DNA of 64,000 nt from Erigeron canadensis (taxonomy: Eukaryota; Streptophyta; Magnoliopsida; Asterales; Asteraceae): positions 11,408,735 to 11,472,734 of the forward strand of contig NC_057769.1 in NCBI RefSeq assembly GCF_010389155.1, given 5' to 3'. The position numbers were made by a program, and so were the translations under genes. Below the pieces are notes generated by a model. The model saw nothing but the letters and a program-made list of their open reading frames with translations, did no database searches and was not told the DNA's origin. Each line of letters starts with the position of its first letter. Positions within the stretch are counted from its first letter, which is position 1. Shown here in pieces: positions 46,201-58,048 of the stretch.

Positions 46201-47055
46201 AATTCCTGATTGTGAAACATGGTTACTATTATCAACTTATGAATGATACAGAAGACCAACATAACATCTATTAGTAGAATGTATAATAGAATTGATACAA
46301 GTAACAAATGATGACACTGAAACTAGTGTTAGAACAACAACACAAAGCTAATAATTAAACGGTAGGACATGGCTTTTGCAAAATGGAAGACAAAAATTTT
46401 GATAAATAAAACTCAAATGAAAATGATGGTGAAGACTTGGCTTTTCCAAAATCTAAATAGGAATATATATAAACAAAATGATGTAATGTCAAGAACAAAA
46501 ATATATATAAATACAGATAGGTTGAGAATAGATACATACATAGAGAAGACGACAATTGGATATTAGAGATAGAGCCTGCGAAAAATGGTTGTATGTGGAA
46601 AAAGTTTTTGCTTTTGATAAAAGTATAAATTAAAAGTAGGAGATTTGATTTTGGAGAAAAAAATAGGAAGCAAATATTACGGAGTAATTTAGTTAGTAAC
46701 AATTAATTAAGGAATCTTTGATTTATTATTGATTAATTTTAAAAGAAATATTAATTCTTATCTACAGCCTATAAGGCTGCATATAGCAATCTTTAAAGGA
46801 ATTAAATGCATGTGGAATTGTTTTACTTGAATTTTAAACAAAGATATTTGAAATTGGTATAGTCATACAAACCATGAGACCCGTTCAACCCAGACCAGTT
46901 GTAAGGCCTGTGAAGGTCATACACCATACTACTTTCCCCCCTTTTTGCTGCATCTGGTACCTTCAAAAGAGATGATGCAAGTCTCGCATGATTTTTATAT
47001 TAGAAGATGCAATAATCATATTTCCGTTTGCACGATATCACTACCAACGGATTAC

Positions 47056-47295
47056 CTTTAGTAATGCAGAACCGGAGACACAAAGCCTTGCTGCAAAAAG
47101 TACTCTGATATTCTTCAATGTACATCTTCTGTTGCATTGAGGACACTGGTGCTAATCAAAAATAAACTTAATACGATAGAAGTGATCCACAATTACACAT
47201 ATATAACTCATAACGAACAAACCTTCCCAGAACTTCGATGTTCAAGCAACTTCTTAATACATAATATACAAAATATGTGGCCACAGGGAAGACAG
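47056..47295 (-). pseudogene. RFWD3-like RING exon pair, copy 1
   Basis: Exon 1 (47295-47223) reads CLPCGHIFCILCIKK, and exon 2 (47145-47056) reads CPQCNRRCTLKNIRVLFAAR, with intact GT-AG sites between. Together they form the C-terminal two-thirds of a RING finger with the TLKDIRVLFA-type extension seen in RFWD3, a DNA-repair ubiquitin ligase with WD repeats. The exon with the first two cysteines and the WD repeats is not found, so this is a fragment. Confidence 0.55.
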
Positions 47296-47816
47296 CTGCA
47301 GTCCACACCCAGAAAGAAAGAGTTGACCATATACATTAACTGACCAAAACCACATACACTTGCCAAATATAACCATACTTATCTGATTTAAGCAACTAAT
47401 CATGGGTGAGATATATGTAGATAAAGATAGAAGCCTCATTGATGATCCAGTGGTGTGTTGCGCCACTCGAAAATTTGTAAAAGTAAGCCTCACAAAATAT
47501 ATCAAACTTTCTGATACTCACCATCTTCACAACTCTATACATCTCTTCTGTTCTAAAGGTGAATAAGGTAAAAAAAAAAAAACACAAAAGAATACATGCT
47601 GGCAGTGACCTTAACTCCTTTTAGCTACTTTACACAATATTAAGTTGTACCATAAGATAAAGCTTAAAATGATATCCACAGAAGAATATAATAGACAATG
47701 AAAAAAGTGAACCTCTGCAATACATATAGAGAATTCAAAGCAAGAAACCTTACAAAGAATTTGAAAAAGCCAAAAGAAAAAGATATACGAGTATGATTTA
47801 TGTAAATACTAAATAG

Positions 47817-48451
47817 TAGGGGTGAGCAAAAACCGAATCGGAAAACCAAAAACCGACAAAACCAAACCGAAAAAACCGAAAACCAAATGAAATCCATTGG
47901 TTTGGTTTTCGTTTTCTAAAAACCGAACGGATCGTTTCGGTTTTCGGTTTCATATGCCAAAAAACCAATCAAAACCGAACCGAACCGAACTAAATATATT
48001 TTAATTTATTTTATTTTTATATCATATTACATTTATATTTATTACTTATAATTTATAAATATGTTAATAATTTAATCTTTTTCTTTTTATTGTACAAATC
48101 AATACAAATTGTATATTTTTAATAAAAACGTGCAATAAAAACAATTCGTTTTATAAAAGTTATACAAATTTTAACATCTAAAAAATATAATTACTTAAAA
48201 AAAAGCTTCTCTGTATTTGAATTTTTATATCATATTTTTTTCTTAACAATTGAAAGTTAAATTTATAACATAATATTTAAAAAAAACTTAAAAAACAAAA
48301 TTTATTAAAAAAACCGAAACCGATCCAAACCGAGAAAACGAACCGAACAAAAACCGAATTCAATGGTTTTGGTTTTTTAAAAACCGAATGGATCGGTTTT
48401 GGTTTCGGTTTTAGGCAAAAACCGAACCAAACCGATCCATACTCACCTCTA
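47817..48451. mobile_element. hAT-type MITE of AAACCGAA repeats
   Basis: Starts TAGGGGTGAGCA and ends in ACTCACCTCTA, flanked by the perfect 8-bp duplication CTAAATAG (47809-47816, 48452-48459). Both termini are runs of accgaa/ttcggtt words that pair with each other. The AT-rich core has no coding capacity. Confidence 0.9.
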
Positions 48452-48663
48452 CTAAATAGCACTCATACAAGAAATACATTAAGCCAAAAACTGCCCAAGA
48501 GTAGCACAGATAGCCTCAAATGACCACACCTTCAGCAAGCAGATAAAAGATGTAATTGATCAGAAAATGCAATTATAAATCATTTCCTCTTCCACCATAT
48601 CACTACCAATAGACTACCTTTTGTTATGCTGCATCAGCGGCACAAAGTGGTGCTGCATAAAGT

Positions 48664-48857
48664 ACATTAATATCCTTCAATGTACATCTTGTATTGCATT
48701 AAGGACACAGGTGATCATTAAAGATAAAAACAAAAAACCAAAAAAAAACCTTAATATATATAGCAGACAACGAACAGACCTTCTCAGAACTTCGACGTTG
48801 TTGAAGCCACTTCTTAATACATAACATACCAAATATTTGCACACAGGGAAGACACAG
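48664..48857 (-). pseudogene. RFWD3-like RING exon pair, copy 2
   Basis: A tandem copy of the fragment at 47056-47295, on the other side of the hAT MITE. The first exon (48857-48780) keeps CIKKWLQQRRSSEK, but the CGH core is altered to CVQ. The second exon has a stop in place of a residue of the CPxC pair, and its acceptor AG is changed to TG. Clearly non-functional. Confidence 0.55.
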
Positions 48858-49780
48858 CTGCAGTCCATGCCAAGAACATCAAGAGATGGCGAAAGACTTC
48901 AATTCACCAAAACCAATACATTTGCAAAACACAAGTTTTTTTTGTTTAGAACAGCAAAGGGCCGGACCACGGGTATCCAGACTGGATACCGAGGGCCTAC
49001 CCGATCCCCTCCCCCGCCCTCCCCACCCGGTAAATTCAACTCGCACGCGAAGAATATTTATAAGTCTACTTAAGCAACAGATCATGTGTGAGAGAAACTC
49101 GGAAGCTAATAGCAATCTCATTTGTAATCTCAAAACCATAAAGAGATATACTGTGAACGACTAGACGTAATATACACCTTACACAATGTGGATGAAGTCA
49201 CCAAAAAGCAAAAATTTCCTCCCTATTTACACAGTTAATAAAACCAGTTGACAAGCAGTAAAACAAGACAAAACAAGGATGAATGCCAAGGAAACGAAGA
49301 CTCAGAACTTGGTTTAGTTGCTTACTAAGAGGCGCAATAGTATTCAACACTGGTCATAAGAGTATCAACAATTCAACATAATGAAATACATATCTACAAT
49401 AAATTGCCTAAGTATTTCCAGGCTTAGGAGAAGTGGCTGGCGAAATATCAACAAGGACGTGACTGGTCACACAGAAAAGAACCTGATGGGCATATAAATC
49501 AGTTCACGTACAAAGATACCTCTTGTGGTCATGAGAGATAGAATCATCAAATATACATCAAGGTCTGAAAACGTCCCATATCACACCAAATGGAACAAGT
49601 CAATGTGCTTGAACATAGTATAGAAACAACTTCTAGTGTTCTCAGATCACTCAAGACATAAGAATTCTCAAGTCGAGATGAAGCATACATATAACAATAC
49701 TACACATTAAATTGTGTATTGGCAACTATGTCTAATAGGTCGTCTGTTAATACAAGTAGTTTCCTGATAAACTGAACTAG

Positions 49781-49903
49781 TCATTCATAAGGTTCGGGGT
49801 TTCTCTTGGAGCGATTTCGAGACTGCGATTGACGGCGCTTTCTTGATTCTGGTTCGTACAATGGAAGGAGGAAGATCCTGGACTTGAAAACAGTTTTCTT
49901 CAT
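49781..49903 (-). other. small basic ORF, possible first-exon remnant
   Basis: Forty codons beginning MKKTVFKSRIFLLP and continuing into a basic SRKRRQSQSRNRSKRN stretch, preceded by a leader-like aaccctaggatg region. It might be the first exon of the locus whose RING fragments lie downstream on the same strand; no homology is recognised. Confidence 0.3.
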
Positions 49904-49989
49904 TTTCTGGTGATTGATTAGTAATGAAACCCTAGGATGAATTTAGCTGTGAGAAAGAATTTGGGGGTAAAACAAGGAAGGTAAAAGTT

Positions 49990-50194
49990 TTCGGGAAACG
50001 ATAAATCTACAATAATTATTAGCTATTTACAACAATAATTTTACTACACAGTAACTGTATAAAGTTGTTATAAATGGTTAAAATTTGTTGTAGCTTTATC
50101 ACTTTTCGTTTGTCTTTAGGACCTTAGCTAGGGCCAATAGCCAGGACCAAAACCCATTCAACCCGTTATTTTCGACTATAAGTTAACTCTTTTT
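49990..50194. other. intergenic, no gene seen
   Basis: No recognisable feature. Confidence 0.4.
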
Positions 50195-50640
50195 ATAAAA
50201 CGAGAGTAACTACCCGCGCGTTGCGGCGGTGAGATGGTGGGGGTGATAGCTAGGTCAGAGAGTGTGATAGTCAAATGCCTACGGCCTCCGCCCTCCGCCC
50301 TCAGATTTAAAAATTCGTCGAAAGTATATCGAATGACATCTCTAATGAAAGAGCATGAAATTTTAAGAACACCCATACAATTTTTATAATTTATCGACGT
50401 ATGATTTTTGAGATAAAAGATTTTGAATGAATTGGAGGAATAAATGATTTATGGAGGAGAGAGAAAAAAAATGATTGGTTGAGATTTGAGGAGAGAGAAA
50501 GAGTATTATGGTTATTTTAGATAAATATAGAATAGATGAGAGGAGTATTTTGGGGATGTACTTAAAATCAATATTGAAAATTTCAACTCAATGTTGAAAA
50601 TCTGGAAGGAATCTGCTTTATAATATAGTATAGATATATT
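50195..50640. repeat. dispersed repeat, Helitron-like layout, class uncertain
   Basis: Begins with taactacccgcgcgttgcgg and ends ctttataatatagtatagat. The layout parallels 33143-33478 (a tacccg-rich start and a tata-gtata-aagat end). No coding capacity; the boundaries are guesses. Confidence 0.35.
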
Positions 50641-50849
50641 TATATTTATATTTTATACATTATTTATATCTTTTAATTATATTTTTTAAATAATTTTAAA
50701 ATACTTAACTAAAAATCTTTGGTTTTGCTATTAACTTAAATTTTTTAAAAATAATTTAGGTCTCCTCCTCCTAAAACTGCTAGATATGTAATTTCATTTT
50801 CATGTCTTGTAAGGCCCAACCTTATTTCCTATTTTGGATATAATTTTTT

Positions 50850-51080
50850 TTAAAGGTGAATTTTGCTTGAAACTTCGTGTCGCGATTTGACAGCGAGAGG
50901 TCTAACATATGTTATCTTAATCGGGTCCACGCTAGAGAGCTCCCTCGAAGTAGAAATGCATATTTCAAATACCCAATTGGGGAACCCCTACCAATCCGTC
51001 GACAATTAATAGGGGTAAACCTTGCCCCTTTAGACTTGAACCTGGGTATACTCATACCAAGCCCTCATAAAAGGACTTAA
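50850..51080 (-). repeat. candidate tRNA-derived SINE, copy 2
   Basis: The minus strand carries the box B-like ggttcaagtc (about 51040), then the same body as the copy at 34862-35215, ending in an A-rich tail. The box A side is poorly preserved. Confidence 0.5.
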
Positions 51081-51529
51081 ACCTAATGGTATTAACTATT
51101 AAGTTTACTATAAAAAAACTTGTTCTCTAAAAAAACTTGTTAATTACCGGTAAGCATTCAAATACATCCATTTTAGAAATATGAACTTGGTAAGAACGGT
51201 TTTGGGCCTTTAGATTTAAAGATCAACGACCTTTAAATTTTCAATGATTTTTTATTTTAAATAATGAGAAAAATGATAAAATAGGAATATTAAATTTATG
51301 TTGACATTCTCTCTCTCACGTTTTAAATCCTGATATGTTTCTCTTTCCCCTATGTTTCTTCATCCTCTATCTACTAGTCAACAACTATGGCTTCAACAAA
51401 TATTCTAAATTACCAACATCTCTATCTTTTGCGGTGAATTTAGCCAGATCTCAAACACAACATCAGTAATTTATTTTACTCATCCATTGACTAATATATC
51501 TTTCCTCACAATCTCTTTCTCTTTACCCC

Positions 51530-51880
51530 AGCAAATGGATGCTCAAACGGTCAAACCTTATTTTGGATGCAATTTTTTTGATCATCCGTTTTATTGGCCA
51601 AACAAAGACCATTCCGTTTATATATCAAAACAAATTATTCGTTTTTTTAGCATCCCAGCAAATGGATGCTCTTTTTCCCTTTGTTCGTACAGTTTGTGCA
51701 TCCATCTATGTGATGACAGTAACTTTCTTTCACTATTGGATGCACTTTCCTTTCTTTTAGTAATTTCTTTGCATCCATGGATGCATTTATCTTAATATTT
51801 TCAGGTATAGAACTTTTTTAATGGATGTACGATTATATAAATGAAACTTTGTGTTTTTGTGCATCCATCTCAATCTTTAT
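51530..51880. repeat. cluster of GCATCCA / TGGATGC words
   Basis: The heptamer GCATCCA, on either strand, occurs about seven or eight times within roughly 350 bp (for example near 51536, 51662, 51698, 51738, 51770 and 51861). It is twice inside the longer word cagcaaatggatgc. The overlapping open frames (51487-51795) are probably a by-product. The rest of 51081-52200 shows no gene. Confidence 0.5.
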
Positions 51881-52225
51881 CAAAAGTTAACAAAATTGAT
51901 ATCAAATTAAAGAAGATCAAAATCTGAGTTTAAATATATATTTTATTAGAGTTAACATTTACAGATTTTTAGGATATGTTTAATTGAAAGATATGGGGTT
52001 AAAGTTGTTATTGAAACAGTAATAGAAGAAAGAGAAATAATAGAAAGTTACTACTTTGTCCCTAGTTCGCACTGTTCGTATTCTAAAGTGGTTTGTACGA
52101 GAGAGAGTGACCCGTTACTTACCTATTAAATTGATTTAGATAGAATCAAAACGGATATGACCAACCGTTTTTTAAAGGAATCATTTAATCAAAGATATTC
52201 AAATTACTAAAATCGTGACAGTTAT

Positions 52226-52289
52226 CATGCATGCATTATGCAAAATTAATTTTACCATTTAATCACATTTAATTTCCCTTATTTATATA
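52226..52289 (+). promoter_or_regulatory. lipid-transfer-protein promoter: RY-type motif and TATA box
   Basis: catgcatgcat (52226-52236) contains the RY core bound by plant B3 factors, and tttatata (52282-52289) lies 90 bp before the start codon. The position suits a core promoter; tissue specificity cannot be concluded. Confidence 0.45.
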
Positions 52290-52378
52290 CTTCACTTAAA
52301 ACCTTTAATTTAATCCATCAAACATATCACACACACAAAAAAAAAAAAGTTCTCCAACATCATCTGTATTCAGAAACA

Positions 52379-52732
52379 ATGGCTCGAAACATGATCCAAA
52401 TCGGTTTGGTTGTGTTCTTGGTGCTTCTATTGTCGAAACAACACGTAGAAGCACAAGTTAGCTGTGATCAAATAGTCATAAAGCTGATCAATTGTGAGTC
52501 TTTTTTGTTTGGATACTCTAACGTGCCCGGTGTGCAATGTTGTGCTAGTGCACAAGATGTGGTTCAACAAGCTAATGCTTCAAAAGAGGTTTTAAAGGCT
52601 ACTTGTCGTTGCCTCAAGGCTGCGGCTCAAGCAATGCCAGTTAACCTTTCCAACGCGGCTCAGCTCACACAGTCGTGCAACCTCAACCTTAACATCCCCA
52701 TCAGTCCTTCCGTCGACTGTGACTCGTTATGA
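52379..52732 (+). CDS. LTP: type-1 non-specific lipid transfer protein
   Basis: A 117-residue secreted protein. The signal peptide (about 1-25) ends in VEA before QVSC. The mature part has the eight-cysteine pattern C-X9-C-X14-CC-X20-C-X-C-X21-C-X13-C, matching type-1 nsLTPs within one residue. A hydrophilic Arg at the X of CXC also fits type 1. Four disulfides hold a helical bundle around a lipid tunnel. Family members act in the apoplast in cuticle lipid movement and defence. Single exon here; type-1 genes often have an intron near the 3' end, and none is needed because TGA follows the last Leu. AATAA-like signals lie about 130-160 bp downstream. Confidence 0.93.
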   Translation: MARNMIQIGLVVFLVLLLSKQHVEAQVSCDQIVIKLINCESFLFGYSNVPGVQCCASAQDVVQQANASKEVLKATCRCLKAAAQAMPVNLSNAAQLTQSCNLNLNIPISPSVDCDSL

Positions 52733-53725
52733 ATTTGAGAAAATAATTAGTAACATATCACAGCTTGGATGAAAATAAGAAAGTGTTATTAATGAAAATC
52801 AGTGTTTTTGGAATTGTTGTTTTTGGGATATTAAGATGTATTTCAATCTGCATACTGTATGTGATTAAATGGAATTGAATAATCAATAATAATATATAAC
52901 ATATTTCAATGTTTGTCCAAGTTTGGTAATATTCTTAGAAGTTTATACAGTACTATATATTCCTACAGTGTTTGTGTATTTGGTGTTGATTTTATTCATA
53001 ATAGTTATCACATCAGCAGAAATATGACTATATATAGAAGGGATGATATGTTGTAGCGGATAGGTTACAATGGCTCAACTAAAAATAATATAATAAGAGC
53101 TCTATATAGTGGCGGATCTAGGAATTCGATCTAGAGGCGAGGGGCTAACAGAATTTTTTTCCTTCAATTTTTGACTGGTTTCTTTTTTGTTTTTTGGGCT
53201 GAATTCTTTCTTGTTTCCGGGTTGATATCAACTACATAATCACTCAACCCATTCATATTAAAAAAAAAAAAAAAGGAAGTACAAAGTATGTATATCTATA
53301 CATACACAAAACATGTAAATACAAATTGAAGAATACAAATGCCCTGTAACTGTATACAAGATATATTGGTTTTCAAATGTCACCTTAGATTACTCGACCC
53401 TTTAAAGAATGCCAAGTAGTGCTACCGCAATAGACCACGCTGCCATAGAATGAAATCATAATTCCACAATGATACATTTGGTTCTTTGACCGGCTTGGCA
53501 CTGTAAGCAGAAGGCAAGCAGATAACAGCAGAAGCCTCGTACAATCATAGTGACCAATTCCGGATGCAGAGGTAATTTTACACATTGAACTCTATCAAGC
53601 TTATAACACATCTTCAGTAAACACAACATACTGATCTTGAAGCTGTTGCCAATTTGGTTTTGCTTCACCTTTCTTGATCAAAATCTTGAAAAGAAAAATA
53701 ATTTCGTACAAGGTATAATGATCAT
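52733..53725. other. LTP 3' flank and GRL gene 3' UTR, no other gene
   Basis: The left part holds the lipid-transfer-protein 3' UTR. Positions of about 53450-53725 resemble 59640-59950 downstream of the second GRL gene (shared gatacatttggttc-type words, ctctatcaagct, gatattgaag), so they are probably duplicated 3' UTR. Short minus-strand frames here are not called. Confidence 0.5.
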
Positions 53726-56700
53726 TCATGAGAAACCGATTGTTTTGTTCAGCAACCAAAGTGTGAGCGACATTTCAATCGCAAAGATCGTGTGCAGTGA
53801 TGATCTATCCAGCATGAAACCGAAAACAGTGATCCCTGCTCTATTGTTCTCAAAATAACTCACTGCAAGAAACCAAAAAACACCAAGTTTTTGAAATCTA
53901 ATAAGGACAAATGCAAGCAAGATTCTTAATGAAGATTATGTTTGATGTTGGTTATCAGAACTTGAACTAGAAATGATCAATGTTAAGAGCTTCAATTGGT
54001 TTTCTACTTATTCAGCTCAGAAAATTGTCACTGGTCAACCCAATCAATCCCTATACACGAAATTATTTACAATGATTTAAGTTGTGTTATGAGTTTCAAG
54101 CAACATGTGAACACCAATAAAACATACCTAAAGCTTGCCTCTTTTGGTACGAGATTGTATCCCTATAAATTGGGACCATCTTTGTATTGTCCAATTCGTC
54201 TTCATCTCCTTCATCCATATCTGAATCAATATGTGCATTGAATTGGTGATTAGCCCTGTCGGGATTAGCCATGGGAGTCTCTTCAATGGGACCAACATTA
54301 TCAAATGAGTCAATGGTGGCACACGTATGCCATTTGGCTGCCAAACTAGTCACAGATTGAGCTTTGTGTGTAATTTTTGCAGCGCTACGTAGGCATATGC
54401 ATAGACCACTCACTAGTGTCAAGGAGCACAGCTGGAACACAATCAAATAACCAAAGATCAGATTCAAAGCAGTTAATATGCATTATGTCAGTATGTCACA
54501 AGTTAAAAGCATATGTTTTCGGTTTTACTAATTGTTACCCCCAAAATAATCTATGACAAATGCCATTTGACTTTTCATAAGTCAACGCACATTTTTTGTT
54601 TACATATTTGTACCCGGTTAACATGAACTCATTATAAACGAAGTGTATCTTTTTACTAAAACACATTGTCAGACCTACAAACAAAGTACACATGTTGATA
54701 CTTCTAAAGACTTCTGTAAAAGTAGACGTGCCAAGCAGGTCATTATTAGTTAAATTAGGTATGCATTTTGATACTTTTGAAGAGTTGTACTGTTAAACAA
54801 AGTATGCATGTTGATACTTTTAATGCGATTTGTTTATGAATTAGTTGATTTAGGTTGTGTTTTATCTCAAACGGGTCAGTAATTATTTTGGTTAAAGGCA
54901 AACGGGTTAAAGAATTGATATATGCCCAAAGCTTTTAATTCAACATTTGAGTTATTTCTAAGATAAAAACTCCTTTGTATATGCAGTTTAAACATTAGCT
55001 ACAAGATAAACTAGGCCAAAAAGTCTCGGTGGGTCAACCAAGCCCTTTTTGACTCATTACCCAAGCTTATGACATTTTTGTTGCAGCAGTGTAGTATAAA
55101 AAGAATGAAATCCAGCATATGTATTTAACACAAAATACTTAAATACGAAGAAAAATGTAAAATTACCGCAAGTTCTCCAGCAGTAGAAATATTGACAAGT
55201 GACCCCGTCTCAGTTGTAACAAGCAGAGAAGCAAATTGACTTGCTGTAACCAGGATCAAAGTTGACAAAATGAATGCACGAAACCTGTGACTTATAATAC
55301 GAAGAGTTCTTCTAATAGCAAGATGTTCCATCAATATTAAACCCACGTCTGCTTGTTTCTCAAACACTTTAGCAAAATCCTCTAACCGAAGTATTTGTAA
55401 AGAACACGTGAGTTTGAAGAGAACACAAACAAGAAAGAAGAGTGATGTTCGGTATAACCAAGAAGACAAAAGCAGAATGCAAGCTAACATATGGCTAAGG
55501 TAAATATTGGAAATGTAAGGTATTTGGTATCCACCAGAACTGAACCACCATATCTTGTAGGCACTATCGGCTAGAAAACATGGCACGATAAATGCACAAA
55601 GTAGCTTCATTGATCTCTGCATACACAATAGCATGTCGTCTAAATGTTAGCATAACCAAACTAGCAATACATAAATAATTATAGCCAACACTAGGCAATT
55701 ATATTGAAATCTAATCGATGGAATGCTTAGATATGCATCTTGAAGATTAATCAGTTTTTTAGCAGGGTCCTTAGAGTATGTGGAACAACAACATATAATT
55801 TTGGCCTAACAGCTATTGAGGTGACCCTCAAACCTATAGGCTATAGGCCTCTTTTGATTAATAATACTTCTGCCGTTTAAAAAAAATATATATTACTCAT
55901 ATGTTCCTTGTTATTTACCATCATTATCCGTCACTTCCATTAGTGATCAAAAGTTATCAAACAGTCCAAACAATCAAAAGAGATTGATACATTAGTCAGT
56001 ATTAAATCCTTCATATAGAACTAGTTATCCTCTATAAAGGTAGATCTATTTAATTGTAGATTGAGAACCATTGGGGATTTTTGGACTCAAGTCATCTGAA
56101 ATGATGTGTTCGAATATCCAAATAAGTACTGCTTAAAATGTCGGTTTTTGCACTTTATTTAGCCTCACTTGTATGTGGCTAAAAATAGAGGCACATATAA
56201 AGGATTCTTGACTTGTTGTCTTTTGGTCCGCACAACTACACAAGGTCCATTAAACCTGTGACTGGCTACCTTTTTTCTGTTGTGGACCCAAATATTTATC
56301 AACAAGGTTTTACACCACATATTATTCATGACAACAACATCAACAACAACGATACCTAATTATGTAATAGACCGGATATGAGATACCACGTATCATTGGC
56401 AGAGAGGGAAATTAAGGTTTATGTAAGGAAATCAAAGAAAATTAGAAAAAATCGATGTCAATGTCTCAAGTTTGAAGTCAAACTCAATGAAACCCAAATG
56501 TCATGTTTATGAAAATATATCACACGTATTTAGCCCATTATCAAATTGACCTACCCATTTTGTCATAATGTATGATAATTTTATTTTAAAACTTATACAC
56601 ATGTCAGAGTTTGTCACCGCAAATTTAAGATCTTCTCGAGTTGGTAATCTGAGAAAAATAAAACTAGAACATATATTAAGTATATTTTTTTTCCCACAAA

Positions 56701-58048
56701 CAAAATTTATCATGTTAAAAACCAACTTGTGAAAAAGTGAAGTTGAAATATAGATTCCCCAATTGTATATATTTAAATAAATAAACTAATAAAACATCGT
56801 TATGTAAGCCTTACGACAACGATGCCTAACTTTCCTCTTACTCAAATTCAAGTTCATCACGCAAATCCACATATATATGATTTGTGAACCACAGTCCATA
56901 TCTAATCAATCACAGCCTAATATCATAATCATTATTATATAATTGTACTTGTAATAAGTTTGCATTTATTAGTTACGTATCTCGTAATTTCGTTTGCGAC
57001 AAATAGTTGTTGAAAGTTAATTTTTAGACCTCCAAAGCCTTCCATTTCCTTAGAGTTTAGACCAAAAATTCATTGTCGTGTTAGACCACTAAACCAGAAG
57101 TTCATTGTTGTGTTATCTCATAGTTGAAGGATAAAATTGCCAAACTCATGTACTTTGTTTCCTTAAAAAAAAAAAAATACAACCAAGTGACAACTATCCA
57201 ACTTTTAAAAACGTGTGTTGAAAGTATCCAATTGTATCTAAAAATATACATATTAAAAAAAAAAAACTTAATAAAACATAACATTTCTAAAATGACAGAA
57301 ATGAAATGAATTCACATTCCTGTCTTGGGACAAAGTAATAGATGAAAGTGCCGGACTGACTTTCGATCATTTTATAAAGAGTTCGAATCGAACCCAGATA
57401 GAAAATTTTCACACTTGATCCGACCCTTTTTTTTATTAGACATCAAATATGATCAACAATTAACACACCATCCAGGTTCAAATTCAAGTCTTGGGACAGT
57501 GTCTAGAGTACCGGCCCATAATACTGGTTAGGCCACGTATATCAGAGTCAAAGTCAAGTACTCTGGAGTTTTTACAAAATAAATTAATAACATAAGTATA
57601 AGAAAAATTAAGAGGAGATATAACTTACATGAAGCTGATCAGAATACCCATCACGAACTTTAACGCTAACATCCGACATCTTATCGAGAAACAAGAATTT
57701 CCTGAGCCCATATTTCTTAGCAAAAGCTGACAAATTAATAAAAGAAAGTGTCGAACAAATCGACAATGATAACTGGACGATCATATCGAATGGTCTTTGA
57801 TGACTGTGATCACAAGTGTTACATTGATACACAATATGTGACAACATGGGTACACCAATTGTGAATATGAAAAAAATGACCCATGATAGAATAGCTTTAT
57901 ATGGGTTTGATTGATCAATGAAGATCCATGAAAATCTTGTTGATTCTAGTGTGTCGATTATCCAATAGTTTGACTTTGACTTTGGATTGTATTGTTTATT
58001 GTTGTCGTTGGTGATTGTAATTAAGGTTTCTTCTCTGTCTGGTTCCAT
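53726..58048 (-). CDS. DUF3537 / plant gustatory-receptor-like protein, copy 1
   Basis: Four exons on the minus strand: 58048-57629, 55616-55167, 54431-54128 and 53862-53726. All junctions are GT-AG and the product is 436 residues. It starts MEPDREETLITITNDNN. Seven hydrophobic segments follow, including LSWVIFFIFTIGVPMLSHIV, VQLSLSICSTLSFINLSAF and a final TVFGFMLDRSSLHTIFAIEM. An acidic loop with DMDEGDEDELDN separates helices six and seven. It matches Arabidopsis At3g20300/At4g22270-type DUF3537 proteins along its whole length. Structural comparisons place these in the insect gustatory/odorant receptor fold; their function in plants is unknown. Intron 1 is 2.0 kb. The next gene is a tandem paralogue. 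Confidence 0.92.

Larger units (their letters stand above)
42950..46794 (-). mobile_element. Mutator-like element carrying a FAR1-type transposase gene
   Basis: A 3,845-bp element flanked by the perfect 9-bp duplication AAAGGAATT (42941-42949 and 46795-46803). Terminal inverted repeats of about 105 bp start GATTGCTATATGCAGCC three bases in from each end and run to gttactaactaaattac. It encodes a transposase on the minus strand and contains a hAT-type MITE. This is the MULE class from which the plant FHY3/FAR1 regulators descend. Confidence 0.93.

Noticed and set aside
48837..49164. Overlapping plus- and minus-strand frames near a GC-rich patch
   Set aside because: No domains; the GC-rich patch at about 48960-49030 looks like a small repeat fragment, not a gene.
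57340..57545. Possible SINE or tRNA gene (tcgaacccagat and caggttcaaattc words)
   Set aside because: Box B-like words occur without a convincing box A, cloverleaf or repeat ends.
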